From Phalacrocorax aristotelis (lineage: Eukaryota > Chordata > Aves > Suliformes > Phalacrocoracidae), in contig NC_134276.1 of NCBI RefSeq assembly GCF_949628215.1, positions 135,222,125 through 135,286,124 of the forward strand: DNA of 64,000 nt, in the 5' to 3' direction. The notes under the pieces were generated by a model, which ran no database searches, was not told where the DNA came from, and saw only the letters and a list, made by a program, of their open reading frames with translations. Numbering within the stretch: the stretch's first letter is position 1; each line of letters starts with the position of its first letter. Shown here piece after piece: positions 11,645 through 24,700 of the stretch. The position numbers and the translations under genes are program-made.

Positions 11645-14600
11645 GTGAGGCCGGGCCCTGGGCGCGGGCGGCCGCGGCGGGGAGAGTTCCCCGGGACTGA
11701 GGCAGGCTGGAAGTTGACAGCGACGGCGGAGCCATTGTCTGCCCGGCCCGGCCCCGGGATCGGCGGCCGGGAACAGCTCCCTCTCGCAGCCCCGCTCCCG
11801 CCTCCCGGGCAGCCGCCGCCGCCGCTCCCCCCGCCGGTGGCCGGGCGTTAAACGCGCCTTTCTTCAGCTCCCCGCGGCGGGTGTCCTGCGGCGGCCCCGG
11901 CGTCCTGTGGCGCCCCCCGCCTCCCGCCGCGCGCGACGGGGCTGCCGGCGGGGCACATACGTGTGGGGGGCGGGCGGGGCGCCTGCGGGGTTTCCCTCGG
12001 ATTAACTTTGCTGCCGGAGTTGCCGGCGGCTCGCGGGGGCTACTGCCCCCCGCCGCCGCCCCCCGCCCCGCTCCCGCGGCCCCGCCGGCCGGCCGGGGCT
12101 TGGCGGGTGGCTGGGCGGGCACCCCGGTGCGGGGGACAGGTGGTGCCGGGCCCCACGGTGCTCGGGAGTCGCACCTACGGCTGCTTCCAGAGCATCATCG
12201 CCCGGCAGCGTTAACGCATCCCGGCGGTTTCATGCCTTTGCTTGCGTAGCTCGGCGACTGTGCTGTAGAAAACTACAGGAGCAGAGCAGGGTGTGCACTG
12301 CAGTCCTGCTTGTTCATTTTTCTCCCCAAAACCTATGGGCAAACCCGTGCAGGTCTTGTTTGCAAACTTCTCAAGGATGAAGCGACAAAACCAGTTATAA
12401 GGTTAGAAAATGTTCTGCAGCCAGCAGTCACGTGCCAGAGGGAGCGGATGGGGTGAGCAACTAAAACTTTTCTGTGTCCTACCTAGTGTTCAGTGACTAG
12501 AGCAGATGTTTGGCCTGACTCCTCTGCTCTTGCGTCTGAGAAAGGTCAGGAACTTGTAGATGGGCCACCTGTGGTGTTCTTGGTGTGGGCCGAGATAAGC
12601 AGTCTGGACTGGCCCGTGTTCTCATTCTTCTACTGCTCTTTGAGCTTGTTTTCTCCCTTCTCCTTCCCTTCCTTTCTGCTGCATGTCATTCCTTGCCATG
12701 GTCTTCGTAGTCCGTTGTATCCTCCCATGTCTGCCTCTTAGGGGTGCAGTTCTAGATGTTGTTCAAAATTAATCTCCAGTAGTGGACACATTGTTACTCT
12801 GTTCTGGGTTGGTTTGTTTGTTTTCTTGGGAACTACTGATAAAGTTTGCAAGGTGAGTTGGTTAACTCAATCTTTTGGAAAACCCATGGTTTAATAATTT
12901 TTAGTAGGTTATCCATCTCATGGAGGAGCTACCTGCGTCAAGTGATCTGATAGCCCTGGTGATCACTAGATTTTTATAAGAGGAGGGCACTGGAAGATGC
13001 CCTTGGAGGACGGTAGAGGGTGTAGTCCGTGCTATTTTGTGTGGGAATAGCCCGTGTTTGGATCGGATTACACTAACATGGGGCTGCATCCTTAGATGAA
13101 CTTGCCTGGGGAAATACTCTGCCTTTGCACTTTTGTGTTTGGAAAGGGTTTTGCTGGATAACCCTGCTTGCTGTGAGTGACTTAAAATTCTTACCACCCT
13201 TCTGCAAAGGTAGAGTATGCTTCTCTATCCATGCCCCAAAAGGCTTTCTGCCTACACAGAGACCAAAGTTTTTTGATGCCTCTCATTCCAGAGGTGTTTC
13301 AGTAGGATTCTCTTTGTGCTAGGACCTGATTTTAAGAAGAGCTGCATCAATGTGGGGCTCTCAAAAATGCTGGAAATATGAAGAATCAGTAGTGCTTTTT
13401 ACTGAGGAAACTACTACTACTACTGATAGGTGGAGCAGAGCACCAAGTCAGAAGGCAGGTTTCTTCTCCTTGTACAGCTGTTGAGGGTAAGGGTATGTGC
13501 TTCAGCTAAGGGGAACCTCAGTTACCTTCTTTTCTCTCTCACTGGCACTCGTGGCATCACAAGTGAGCTAATCCAACTCACTGATCTGACAGAAAAATGA
13601 TGTTTAGGGTAGCTTTTTCTGCAAAGTTACCAGATTGATCTAGTGAGCACCTGAAGTGAAGGAAATGCTTGGGAGGAACCTGCATGGGGAGGTTGAGAGT
13701 GGGCAAGGGAACAGAAATTGTTTCCTAACCCTAGCTGAGCTACTAGATAACCTGGTGTAACCTGTGTAGCTTCACTCCAACTTGCGTTTTAACCCCATTC
13801 CAAGTGCTTCATTTATCTACCACAGTTTTTTTTTTCTTTTAGAAAGTCTGTATTCTCTCCCTTCTCAATTTATTTATTTTCAGGCTTCATTTAATTTTTG
13901 TAGTGCTGGCCCTTGGGGAAGATCTTTAAGGCAGTTGTCTTCTCCAGAGCTTTTATATTCTGGATAGGCTTATTGACCAACTGTTTCTAGCTGTAATAGA
14001 GTGGTGCCTGAAGAGAGTAGTGGCGAGTTAGGAGGGGGTGCCTCTCAGTTGAGGAGATGATGGCTGCAGGGCAGAATTAACCGATGGCCACTGCTGAAGC
14101 AGTGCAGGAAGCCAGTGTTGGATTTGCAGGGAGATGCCGGGGCAGGACTTGAGGGCAGAAGTGAAGATGCTTGGGGAAGACAGGACTGGAGTAGCAGTTA
14201 TCCGCTTGTCAATGACAGAATTTTCCAGATTTTGAGGAGCACATTTGGAGCAGCAGTTCCTTGCTTTAGACAGCCATACTCTGCAGTGTTAGTGCTGTTG
14301 CCCTACTTTAAAGTCATTTGCTGCCCTTAACACCATTCCAGAATTTAACAAGTTGTCTGGTTGAGACTATTGTTGCGCCTCCTTTTCTGCTCTGCTGGTC
14401 TGTTTGTTTATGCACCTGGAACAAGTCGTGTTTCGTGAACGCTGTGAAACTTGAAATCTCTGGATTTGAAAACGTCTAGATATAGGGTCTATGCTGGTGC
14501 TGTGGGATCCTGGAAGCCTAGAGGTCTCTCAGATAAGTTGCGGAGGAGCCAGCTGGTGTTTTGGAAACAAAAACAGGCTGTCAGAGCTATTGAGACAGAA

Positions 14601-15636
14601 GCTTTTTTTTTTTTAAATCTGACATGGAAATAATTCTAAATCCTTGTAAAAAGTCCTTTTTTTTTTTTTTTAAAATGAAATCCTGTCTCTAACCCTCCAA
14701 CTGTACTCCCTGTGTAGCCCATATTTCTTGCTGCAGGAAACTCCCTGATTATCCCAATGTGTTACTCTTCTGCTAAGCACTCTCTTCAGTCTTGCTTCTC
14801 TTCCTCTTGGCTGGTGAAAGCCTTCTCCAGTCCTTACTCAGTCCTGCGGCTCACTGCAACTCATCTTTCTGCTGCTGGAATATCTCTCTGGCTCTGCATG
14901 ACCTCTTTAGCAGCTTTCCCCTCGCAAGTGCTGCCAGTGAACCCTTCATCCATCCACTCTGCTTCTGACTCTGTTCCTTGTGAAAGCAACTTGCCACCGC
15001 AGCTACCACCTTCCAGTCTAATATTCAAGTTATGATCTGTCAGGAACAACAAGTTGTTGGCTGGAAAGTCCATGTGATCCGAGAAAGAAAGAAAGTTGAA
15101 GGCTGGAGGCTAAACTGGGAGAAGGAGGGATCAAGTTGGTGTATCTGCAGTAGGGCAGCAGAGTTGTGGGATAAGTATTACTCTTGTGGGACTGGAGGAA
15201 GAGAGGATCCAAAGTTGCCAAAGTGCAGCCAGCGGGTGACTGGAAGCACAGTACAGTTTGCCTCAGTTCACTAGCCTCTCTTGAAGGAGAGGTGATCAGG
15301 TCTATAACAAAATGATTGTCGGAATAAGCTGCAGCTGCTCCTTCGCTCTGCTGCCTTTTTAAGAGTTCATAATGCTGTAGCTTCCAACTGAAGCATGGCA
15401 ATAAAAATATAAGAATGTGTGTGTTACGTTTCTGACTGTGGTAATAAAATATTTAAACTGTGGGTATAATTTCTGGGTGATTTCAGAACCCCGGCATCGC
15501 TGGTCACCTGTGATGTAGCAAAGCTGTTCAAGGAGCCTCGTACTGGGATATTCCTGTGAAAGAGCTGTGTAGTGCAGTGAAATATGGTTTGGTTCTTTCT
15601 CTAGCCTGACTTTAGTTTCTGACTCTCTTGATGTAG
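11645..15636 (+). other. PHC1: PHC1 intron 1 (inferred)
   Basis: About 4 kb between the candidate first exon and the coding start exon. The first 560 bases are still CpG island. The rest contains T-rich runs (for example near 13,829, 14,602 and 14,660) but no recognised exon or transposon. Confidence 0.45.
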
Positions 15637-15793
15637 ATCTGGAGTCCATCTCAGCCCGAGCTCCTGGGATCCTGTCACCATGGAGACCGAAAGCGAGCAG
15701 AACTCCAGCTCTACCAGCGGGAGCTCCAGTTCTGGAGGAAGCACCCGTCCTCAGATATCACAGATGTCTCTCTATGAGCGACAGGCAGTACAG
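15637..15793 (+). CDS. PHC1: PHC1 exon 2: start codon, residues 1-38
   Basis: The acceptor GATGTAG ends at 15,636; ATG is at 15,680 in a good context (CACCATGG); the donor CAG|GTGAGA follows 15,793. It encodes the Ser-rich N-terminus ending SLYERQAVQ. Bases 15,637-15,679 are 5' UTR. Confidence 0.95.
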
Positions 15794-18700
15794 GTGAGAC
15801 ATGGTTGTGTTCTGGAATGGCATGTGCCTCAGTGGAAGGTGGTTGTGAACCCTTTTGTGTTCCTCTGAGGAGTTGTGTGTCAAGGTGGAACATGCTCGAA
15901 GGACTGTCATGTTTTCAGATTTAAAAATTCTTGTGCTAGGCCTGATGTTTAGTTCCTGTAGCCTGATGCTGTGCCTCATGTTTTAGAGGTTAATCCTCCA
16001 GTGTCCAGCCTTAGATTTAATCCTTACTATGGTCCAACAGATTGATTTTTAGCCTACTGTTCTAGAGCAAGTCATTCAGTTTATCGTCACAGTTCCTCTA
16101 TATAGTGTATATCCTCCATATAATATACTATACTGGAACACTTGTCTACCTGCTTGAGCACGCACATCCCCAAATTCCTGGAATTTATTAAAGTCATGGA
16201 AGTGTGCATCCTGTTGTCCTGGAATACACCTGTGATTCAGTCTGTTACCAGATTTGTAGCTGTACTATGTATTCTGATGTGCTGATCTGCCTTTTTCATG
16301 GGGTCTAGGGAAGGTCTCATGGCTGTTATTTATTTCTTCATTGCTCTCTCTAATCACATTTCAAGGACATGCTTTTTTTTTTACAATTGGGTTTTCCTCT
16401 TTCTCTAGGCCCTGCAGGCACTCCAGAGACAGCCTAATGCAGCCCAGTACTTTCATCAGTTTATGCTCCAGCAGCAGCTTAACAGTGCCCAGCTTCACAG
16501 CCTGGCTGCTGTCCAGCAGGTGAGCTGCCAAGGGGCAGAAGGAGAGGAATTGGATTGTTCTCTGGGGAAGATCCAGAGATTTTCTCTTTATGCAGTGACT
16601 TGTGCGCTGAGGTCATTGTGATCCATGATGAGACAATAAGTCCCTAAACACATTGTTTAAAGCTAATACAAACCACTAGTTAACTGGAAGCCTGATGCAA
16701 AGATACATTTGGTTTTCAGGTACAAAGCAGGGGAAGATAAAATTCGGCATCCCCATCAGGAAACTTGCACTTCAGAGGTCTATGACTAGCCCCTGCACCT
16801 TCTTTAAATAAAAGATGGGTGGTTAAATCAGTAGTTAACTGATTACAGTAAATTAACTATATTAAAGTAAACAATGGATTGTTACTTCTCTGAGAATAAA
16901 CATGGTCTTGTGTGCATGAAATTTCAGGTGGTTATCCTATGAATTTTCTGTCTTGAAACTTAGTAGCCCATGTTTTATTCACCAGTTATTAGCAAGAGGA
17001 ATCTGGGGTAGATCTTGTCCAGCCAGGAGGGTGTTTCTTTAATTGAGATATTTTTATACAAACTGAGATATTTTATGATGCATAATTGTTGAATAATTTT
17101 TTTTCTTTAGCAACTTTGCTCACCTACCAGACTCTATCATCAGCTGAAGACAGATTATGTGTGATGTGAATACAATTCTATCTGTGTAACAATATCTCCC
17201 ATCAGTAGCTGCGCTCCTTGGCTGTTAGTCGAAGATTTAGTTGTTCTTAAAATCCCTACGTGCAATAGCATAGAGGGAATAGAATCCTCTCACCAGTTTT
17301 GCACAAATCTTAGTTATAAAACTAACTGAACTTGTACAGTGGAATTCCCATGGGATCATAGAGGGGGTGGAAAAAAATCTAACAATATCCACATTCCTCC
17401 ATGAACTGTATGTGCTGTAATCTGAAATTTATTACTTGGAGTGCTATCATTGCATTGTTACTGAACTGCCTAACTAGCCCGGCAGATTGCTAATATTGCG
17501 GGGAATGTCTGGGTGTTAACAGTGGGTCGCAGCATCAGGGTGAGGGTTGCAGTGTGTAGCATGACAAGCTGGGGCAACAGTAGGGTATGTACCCACGGGT
17601 GGAAGGACTGGAGGTCATGCGCCGTAAGGGTCTGTTGTCTCCTGCCTTGGGTAGTGTATAGGACTGAACTGGTTGGGGAAGAGGAGGTACCTTGCTGAGT
17701 TGTTGCACCTGATTTGTAGGGCATGGCAGAGATTTCTTGTGGTTAGATTGTGCTCCTGTTCTCAGGAATGGGAAAAGATGATGATGATGGAACTAGGTGT
17801 TCTGGCAAAGCCAAATATTTGGGCTGGATTGAAAAGTTTGTTCCAGGTACTCATTTCCCTGTCAATTTCTTTTGTAGGCTACAATTGCAGCCAGTAGACA
17901 GGCCAGTTCCCCCAACACCAGCACCGCGCAACAGACCACAACCACCCAGGCCTCTGTAAGTAAATGCTCCCTCACATACACATCAACACCCCCCTTCCAC
18001 CCTCTGCCTTGTTATTTCTCCTCTTCGTCTTTTAGGAAGGCAGTCAGCCAGGGAAACACAGCTTCTAAGAATGCTGGGAATCCATAAGATGCAGCCAACT
18101 TTGAGGATTTAGGCGCTGTCATTATTGGCGGGGGTTGAGGAGACCAGGGAAGGCTTCTGAATGGGAGAGGCCTCTTACCTGGAAAGATAGACACTGATGT
18201 CTCTTTGCTGAGGCTTTGGAGGTATGTTGTCATTGATTAGAAAAAGATCAGGACTTCTAAGAAGGAGAAAGAGTCATGAGCAGCTTGAAAGGGAATGCTC
18301 TTTTTTCTCTTGGGCAGAGTAGTAGTTTGTTGAATGAGAGGAAGTCTGGTTTTGTAGTGAGTATTGAGAAACTGGGATTTGTTCAGAGAGTAGAAGAGTT
18401 GGTAGGGTAGAGATTATTTTGTGTGTTTTTTTCCTTTATTTGGGAGGCTGAAGAAAATTATGTATTTCTTTTGGATCTCTTACTGCAGCTGCATGCTGAC
18501 AGTGATGCTCAGGCTCAGCGTACAAATCAGGTTAGCATCTGGGGCTTTGGCTAGTTTAGATTGTGTAGCCTCTAAGACAAGAACTTTTTTCTTCTTGGTC
18601 CCCTGTGGGATACAGGAAAAAACTGTAAAAGTCTGTTCTGGCTGTACCCCAATAAGTGAATTTGTATGTATTTCTTTGCCTCTGTTTCTACATATATGTT

Positions 18701-21700
18701 TTGGGGCTTTTCTTTGTTTTAAGATCAACCTAGCCACCACATCAGCTGCTCAGCTGATCAGTCGGTCACAGAGCGTGAGCTCCCCCAGCGCCACAACCTT
18801 GACGCAGTCTGTACTCCTTGGAAATACCACCTCACCGCCTCTCAACCAGTCACAGGCCCAGATGTATCTCCGGGTAAGAGATGTGTATGCAAAACGTGTC
18901 CTTACCATGAACTCTACTTCCTAGCCACTTCAGTGTTTCACTGCCTGGGATTACCAACACCTTTGGGCTAACTGTATCTTTAAGAACAATGCACTGTATT
19001 TTAAATTAAGATGGGGAAGCTCTTGTCCCTGAAACCACAATTTGGACTCTGGGCTCAGCTTCTGAGGGTAGATGAGCTTTTTATTGTGTGGCTTAGGTGA
19101 GATTAAGAGCCATGTTTGCCTCTGATCTGCATAGATGTTAAAGATCCCATGGCACTTCTCACTAGAGTATAAATGTGAAATATATGTCCTAGACTTGAAT
19201 ATAGCTCACAGAAATAAAGCTACTCTTCTCGTTCAGTGCTGGAACAGATATATGGTAAATTACTCTTTTACCACTGCTGAGCTCAGGGATGTAAGTCAGA
19301 ATTTGAGTAAGACTAGAAACATAAATCACCATGAACAAATATGTCATCCTTTTAATCACTTTGAAGTGCTGCTAAATAGAAAACATTAGGCTTGACTACA
19401 TAGTTAGTCTGGGGTTTGGCTACCTACTTGAAAAAAATTTTCTGTGTCTTACTTGACTTTAGATACAGATTGTAATCCCTTTCTTTTCAAGCAAATGTGG
19501 TCTTGGACGTATGTCATTTATCACTGTTCTTAACCAGTCCTGGATATACATCTGAAAATTCAATGATACCCCAGTCTTTTAGGCAGCCTTGGGCAGTCTG
19601 GGAGTTGGCCCAGGCCCATGTTTGATAGAAGAGTGGTGTTTCCATAAGGAAACTCTTCCCAGTTTCCTGTTCCTGAGGATTATGTTCAGTGTTACAGTGC
19701 AGGGAAGGTTGGGGGTTTTGCAATGTGTGACATTGCAGCCCAGTGTTGCTTTGTAATCTGTTTGCTTGTGGTTCGCTGTCTGTCTTTCTCTCTTCCCCCC
19801 CGTTCCTTTCATTCCACATCACCTGACCCTCCCTCAACAGCCACAGCTGGGGAACCTGTTGCAGGTAAACCGGACCTTGGGCCGCAATGTGCCTCTTGCC
19901 TCCCAACTCATCCTGATGCCCAACGGGGCTGTGGCCGCTGTCCAGCAGGAGGTACCACCCACTCAGTCTCCTGGGGTCCATGCAGACACAGATCAGGTCA
20001 GTGATAACCCCTCCCAGAGTCTTCCCCTTCCCCCGCTCTCCGTCACCCCACACTCTGGTCTTTGTCTCTGGCCATCTCTGTATAGCAGATTAGCTCTATT
20101 TCATCCCCAACCTGTGTCCCTGTGCAGGCAGGAGATTCTGTTCTCTCTTGCCACCATTTTTTCAGGTTTGCTTTTTGCCTCCAGAGATGGGATTTGTTTC
20201 TGCTTAAAATTTCTAGGGTAAGCCACAAGTTGGATCAATCCTGTCTTCAGAGTTTCTCGATTGTCCTTGTGTGAAAAGAATTGTTGAGCTCTATGTCCAG
20301 TTTTCAGTCACTCCGTAATCAAGATTCTTTGCCAGCAGTAGTATTCCTTGACCCAGTTGGCTTGTTGTTGTAAGGATGCCAAAGACTGAAGAGGCCAAAA
20401 GGTCTTAGCTCCTGCATTCATCTATAAGTAATTCTCCAGGTCAGGGAGCTGCCATGGCTTCCTGTTTTTCTTGTCCTATCCCAGACATTCTTGGGATTTC
20501 CAGTTACTTTGTATTATTCTTGTCTGGAGCACTTTCTCTGAGGGAAGGTCAGCCATGATCAAACTTGAAGATAACACTGCATTTGAAGGAGGAGTAAATA
20601 TAGAGATGGGAGCACCAAAATGAGAGAAACTGGTGAAATCAGAAGAGCTGCAGGCCATGAGTAGATCTATGGGCCTGCTGAGTGGAAAGTCCTGCACAGG
20701 GGGAGGAGGCAGGTGGCACAAAAATTGGAAAGGAATAACTGGTCTTTAAAGGGGTATCTCAGCGCTTTTAGAGCCATGCTAAAATGGGTCCTACCAATGC
20801 AAAGGTATGGCAGGCAGGTCTGAAGGCTGTCCCATGCCTCAGAGAATGGCAGTATCCTCACATGCTCTTCAGAAAGTGCCACGAGATCTTTAACTTCCAT
20901 CAGATATGGGGCAGGAGGCAGTTCAGGATAATGTGTTTCCTGGGGAGGGCCATGCCTGAGCTTTGCCCTGCAGTGTTGGCCAGCTCCCCATGTGAGATTT
21001 GAGGCATCAGTTTAGCCTGCATCCCACGAGAGTGTGTGGCTTATGTGTTCTCTGCCAAAATTCTAGTAAGTAACATACGTAAAGCAAATGGATTCTGTTT
21101 TGTATATGTGTTTGTAGGTGCAGAATTTGGCTGTGAGGAGCCAGCAGACCTCGGCCACTAACGCTCAGCTCCAAGGCTCTGCTCAGAAGGCAGCTCTGCC
21201 AGGAAGCTCCCAGGCTTCAGGCTTACCACAGGCCACCAGCACGGGTCAGACCTTGGCAGTGGCTCAGGCCTCCTCTGGCAGCGCAGGCCAGTCCCTCAAC
21301 TTGAGCCAGGGCGCAGCAGGCAACAATGGCGTCTCTGGGGGTGTGGTGGCAAGTGGTGGGAGCCAAACCTCAACGGGATTGAGCCAGGCCTCCTCGGCAG
21401 GTGCCGCTGGCAGTTGCCAAAGGAAAGGCACAGGGGTGGTTCAGCCGTTACCGGTAGCAGCTGCCCAGGCCGTGACTGTCAGCCAGGGAAGCCAGACAGA
21501 GACAGAGAATGCGGCTACAAAGAAGGGTGAAACAGACAGCGGTGGACAGCAAACTGTGGGCATGAACCTGACCAGGACCGCTACACCAGCGCCCAGCCAG
21601 ACATTGATCAGCTCAGGTAAGGGCAGACCTGTTCCTTCTTTTTGAGCCCACTGGGCTTTCACAAGAATGCTACTTGAAAGCCCAGTGGTGAGAGGTTTTT

Positions 21701-24700
21701 CAACATGTCTCCCAGCCTCTGGGCTCCTGGAGGCTTGTCTCTAGGGGTTATCCCTCTCTATGAGCAAGACAACTTGATTTTTTTGTCCTCATGTCATCTG
21801 TCAGTAATCTGTCAGTCAATTTGGAGCTTAATAACTCAAACCAGTGCCTGCCTCTTTTTGTTCTTCCCAGCTGCACTGTTGCTAACTTTTGTGCTCTTCT
21901 CTTTTCCCACTCCGTGTTTTTATAGCCACATATACACAGATCCAGCCACACTCGCTGATCCAGCAGCAGCAGCAGATCCACCTGCAGAAGCAGGTGGTGA
22001 TCCAGCAGCAGATCGCCATTCATCACCAGCAGCAGTTCCAGCACCGCCAGTCCCAGCTCCTCCACACAGCCACCCATCTTCAGCTGGCCCAACAGCAGCA
22101 ACAGCAGCAAGCACCATCTCTAACCCAACAGCAGCAGCAGGCTCAACCTCTGCAGCAGCAGGCTCCATCTCAAAACCAGCAGCAGGCTCAGACCCTTGTG
22201 GTGCAACCTATGTTGCAGTCCCAGCCACAGCCTATGCAGCTCCAGCAGGACAGTCCTTGCCAGCCAGCCACCAAGTCACCTGTTCCAATTCAGTCAAAAT
22301 CTCTGGTCACCCCCATCAAACCACCTCAGCTTGGGCCTGCCAAAATGTCAGCAACACAGCAGCCTCCACCACACATCCCAGTGCAGGTGGTGGGCACTCG
22401 GCAGCAGGGCTCAGGCCAAGCCCAAGCACTGGGTTTGGCTCAGATTGCTGCAGCAGTGCCAACATCCCGGGGAATGCCAGCCGTGGTCCAGCCTGTTTCC
22501 CAAGCCCATGCTGCTTCCCCATCATCATCTTCAGCTCCAGCATCCTCACAGGAAGCTCCTCCTCTCACCACAGGGGTGAATTTGGCACAAGTTCAAGGCA
22601 CAGCCCACATGGTGAAGAGCCCAGCCTCCTCTCCAGCTGTGGCTCAGATGCCAGCAGCATTCTACATGCAGTCTGTCCAGTTGCCAGTAAGTGATACCAT
22701 TGAGAAGAATAGCATATGGATTCTCTTTGTTCATTCCTAGGACACCAATCGCAGTCCAGGCCCAGGTCAGTGGGATGGCAAGGGTAAGGGGTTTGGGTAA
22801 AGGGATGTGGAGACTTTTTCCTCTTGAAAACACTAATCCCAGTTCAAACCTTGGGGTTACTGACTACAAGCATTTATCTTCCACATTATCATTCAAAGGC
22901 TTGCATGGAATAAATAGATGAGACTCAGATGCTGCCCCAAATGGGCAGTCACATACTAATTATCTCACTTAGCAATGTGGTGGGTTGACCTTGGCTGACT
23001 GTTGGGTGACCACCAAGCTGCTCTATCATTCCCCCTTCACAACAGGATGGGGAGAAAAATACAACAAAAATCTTGTGGGTCAAGATAAGAACAGGGAGAT
23101 CACTTACCAATTACCATCACAAGCAAAACAAACTCAATTTAGGGAAATTAGTTTATTGCCAATTAATTATAGTAGGATAATGAGAAATAGGAACAAATCT
23201 AAAAAACATGTCCTGTCACCCTTCTTTACAGGCTCAACTTCACTCCCAACTCTTCTACCTCCTCCCCCTGAGTGGTGCAGGAGGGTGGGAAATGGGTGCT
23301 GTGGTCAGTTCATAATATTTTGTCTCTGCTGCTCCTTCCTCCTCAGGCTTTTTACTTGCTGCAGTGTGGGATCTCTCCCATGGGATACAGTCCTTCATGA
23401 ACTTCTCCAGTGTGGGTCCTTCCCATGGGCTGCAGTTCTTCATGAACTGCTCTGGTGTGGGTCCTTTCCATAGGGTGCAGTCCTTCAGGAACAGACTGCT
23501 CCAGTGTGGGTCCCCCACGGGGTCATAAGTCCTGCCAGAAAACCTGCTCTAGTGTGGGCTTCTCTCTGCAGGGTCACAGGTCCTGCCAGGACTCTGCTCC
23601 AGTGTGGTCTGGCTCTCTTCAGAGTCATAGCTTCCTTCAGGGTGCATCTGCCTGCTCTGGTGTGGGGTCTTCCACAGGCTGGAGGTGGATGTCTGCTCCA
23701 CTGCTGACCTCCATGGGCTGCAGGGGGACAGCCTGCCTCACCATGGTCTTTACCATGGGCTGCAGGGGAATCTCTGCTCCAGCACCTGCAGCATGTCCTC
23801 CCCCTCCTTCCTCACTGACCTTGGTGTCTGCAGGGCTGTTTTCTCACATGTTATCACTCTTCTCTCTCAGCTCTTGTTGTGCAGGATTTTTTACCCTTTT
23901 TAGAACATGTTATCACAGAAGTGCTACCACTGTCACTGATGGACTCAGCTTTGGCCAGCAGTGGGTCTGTCTTGGAGCTGGCTGAAACTGGCTCTGTTGG
24001 ACATGGGGGCAGCTTACGGTGTCTTCTCACAGAAGTCACCTCTGCAGCCCCTCACACTACCAAAACCTTGCCACATAAACTGAATACAAACAATAACTGG
24101 CCTCTTTGTCTCTCTCAGGAGAGAGAGGAGAGTTGAGTAGGCCATGAAGACTAAACTGCCCTCTCCTCAATAAATGTGGATAACCTTCAGGTCAGAGACC
24201 CTTTGGTGTGTGATACCAGCCACTGACTCTAGGCCTCGGAGGATACCCCAGCAACAGGCTATGCAGAGAAAACCAAAGATGGCTCGTGTTCTACATGCCT
24301 TGTCCACACTGCCCTGAATTGTCCAGCTAGGGCCTGCCTAACTCCCTGGGACAACAGCATTTTTCTGGCTCAGATATCTGTAGCCAGTTGCTGAGACTGA
24401 TTCTAAGCTCTGTATTATATCAATGGCAATTATATCAATGGCCCTATTCCTGTTAATACATGAAGTTTTGCTCCCTGCTAGGCAAATTTTCCTAGGTAGA
24501 GGTATGTACTGTGAGGAAGCTAGAGGTATTTTCAGAAGGAACCAGGCTGGAGATGAAGTATGATGGAGCAGGAGGTGTCTTCCTTTTGCCTTCAACCTGG
24601 TTTGTTCTTTGCTTTGGAGCTTTTCTGCTTACGTGTTCCTCTTTATTCATGCAGGGCAAGTCTCAGACCTTAGCAGTTAAGCGCAAGGCAGAGTCAGAGG

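Larger units (their letters stand above)
10640..12210 (+). promoter_or_regulatory. PHC1: CpG island / PHC1 promoter region
   Basis: GC content and CpG density rise sharply from about 10,640 and are extreme from 11,230 to 12,180, then fall abruptly. GC-box sequences (CCGCCCC and GGGCGG) are repeated around 11,380-11,460. The island lies 4 kb upstream of the PHC1 start codon, and PHC1 in mammals has a non-coding first exon, so this is the expected promoter. No TATA box is evident, which suits a housekeeping-type island promoter. Exact start sites cannot be read from sequence alone. Confidence 0.75.

Noticed and set aside
11091-12122. 343-codon minus-strand open frame in the PHC1 CpG island
   Set aside because: The translation is Pro/Ala/Arg/Gly-rich with no domain. 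GC-rich DNA has few stops, so long open frames arise by chance on both strands.
21705-22694. 329-codon open frame overlapping PHC1 exon 8
   Set aside because: It is the CAG-rich exon read out of frame (Ala/Pro/Ser-rich). Repeats without stops and a high GC content explain it; the true frame matches PHC1.
22687-22738. Read-through of PHC1 exon 8 past its donor to a nearby stop
   Set aside because: GTAAGT is an excellent donor and the next exon continues the conserved protein in phase.
23355-23790. Spaced repeats resembling a CRISPR array
   Set aside because: Units are degenerate, unequal in spacing and inside an LTR in a bird intron. CRISPR arrays are not expected here.
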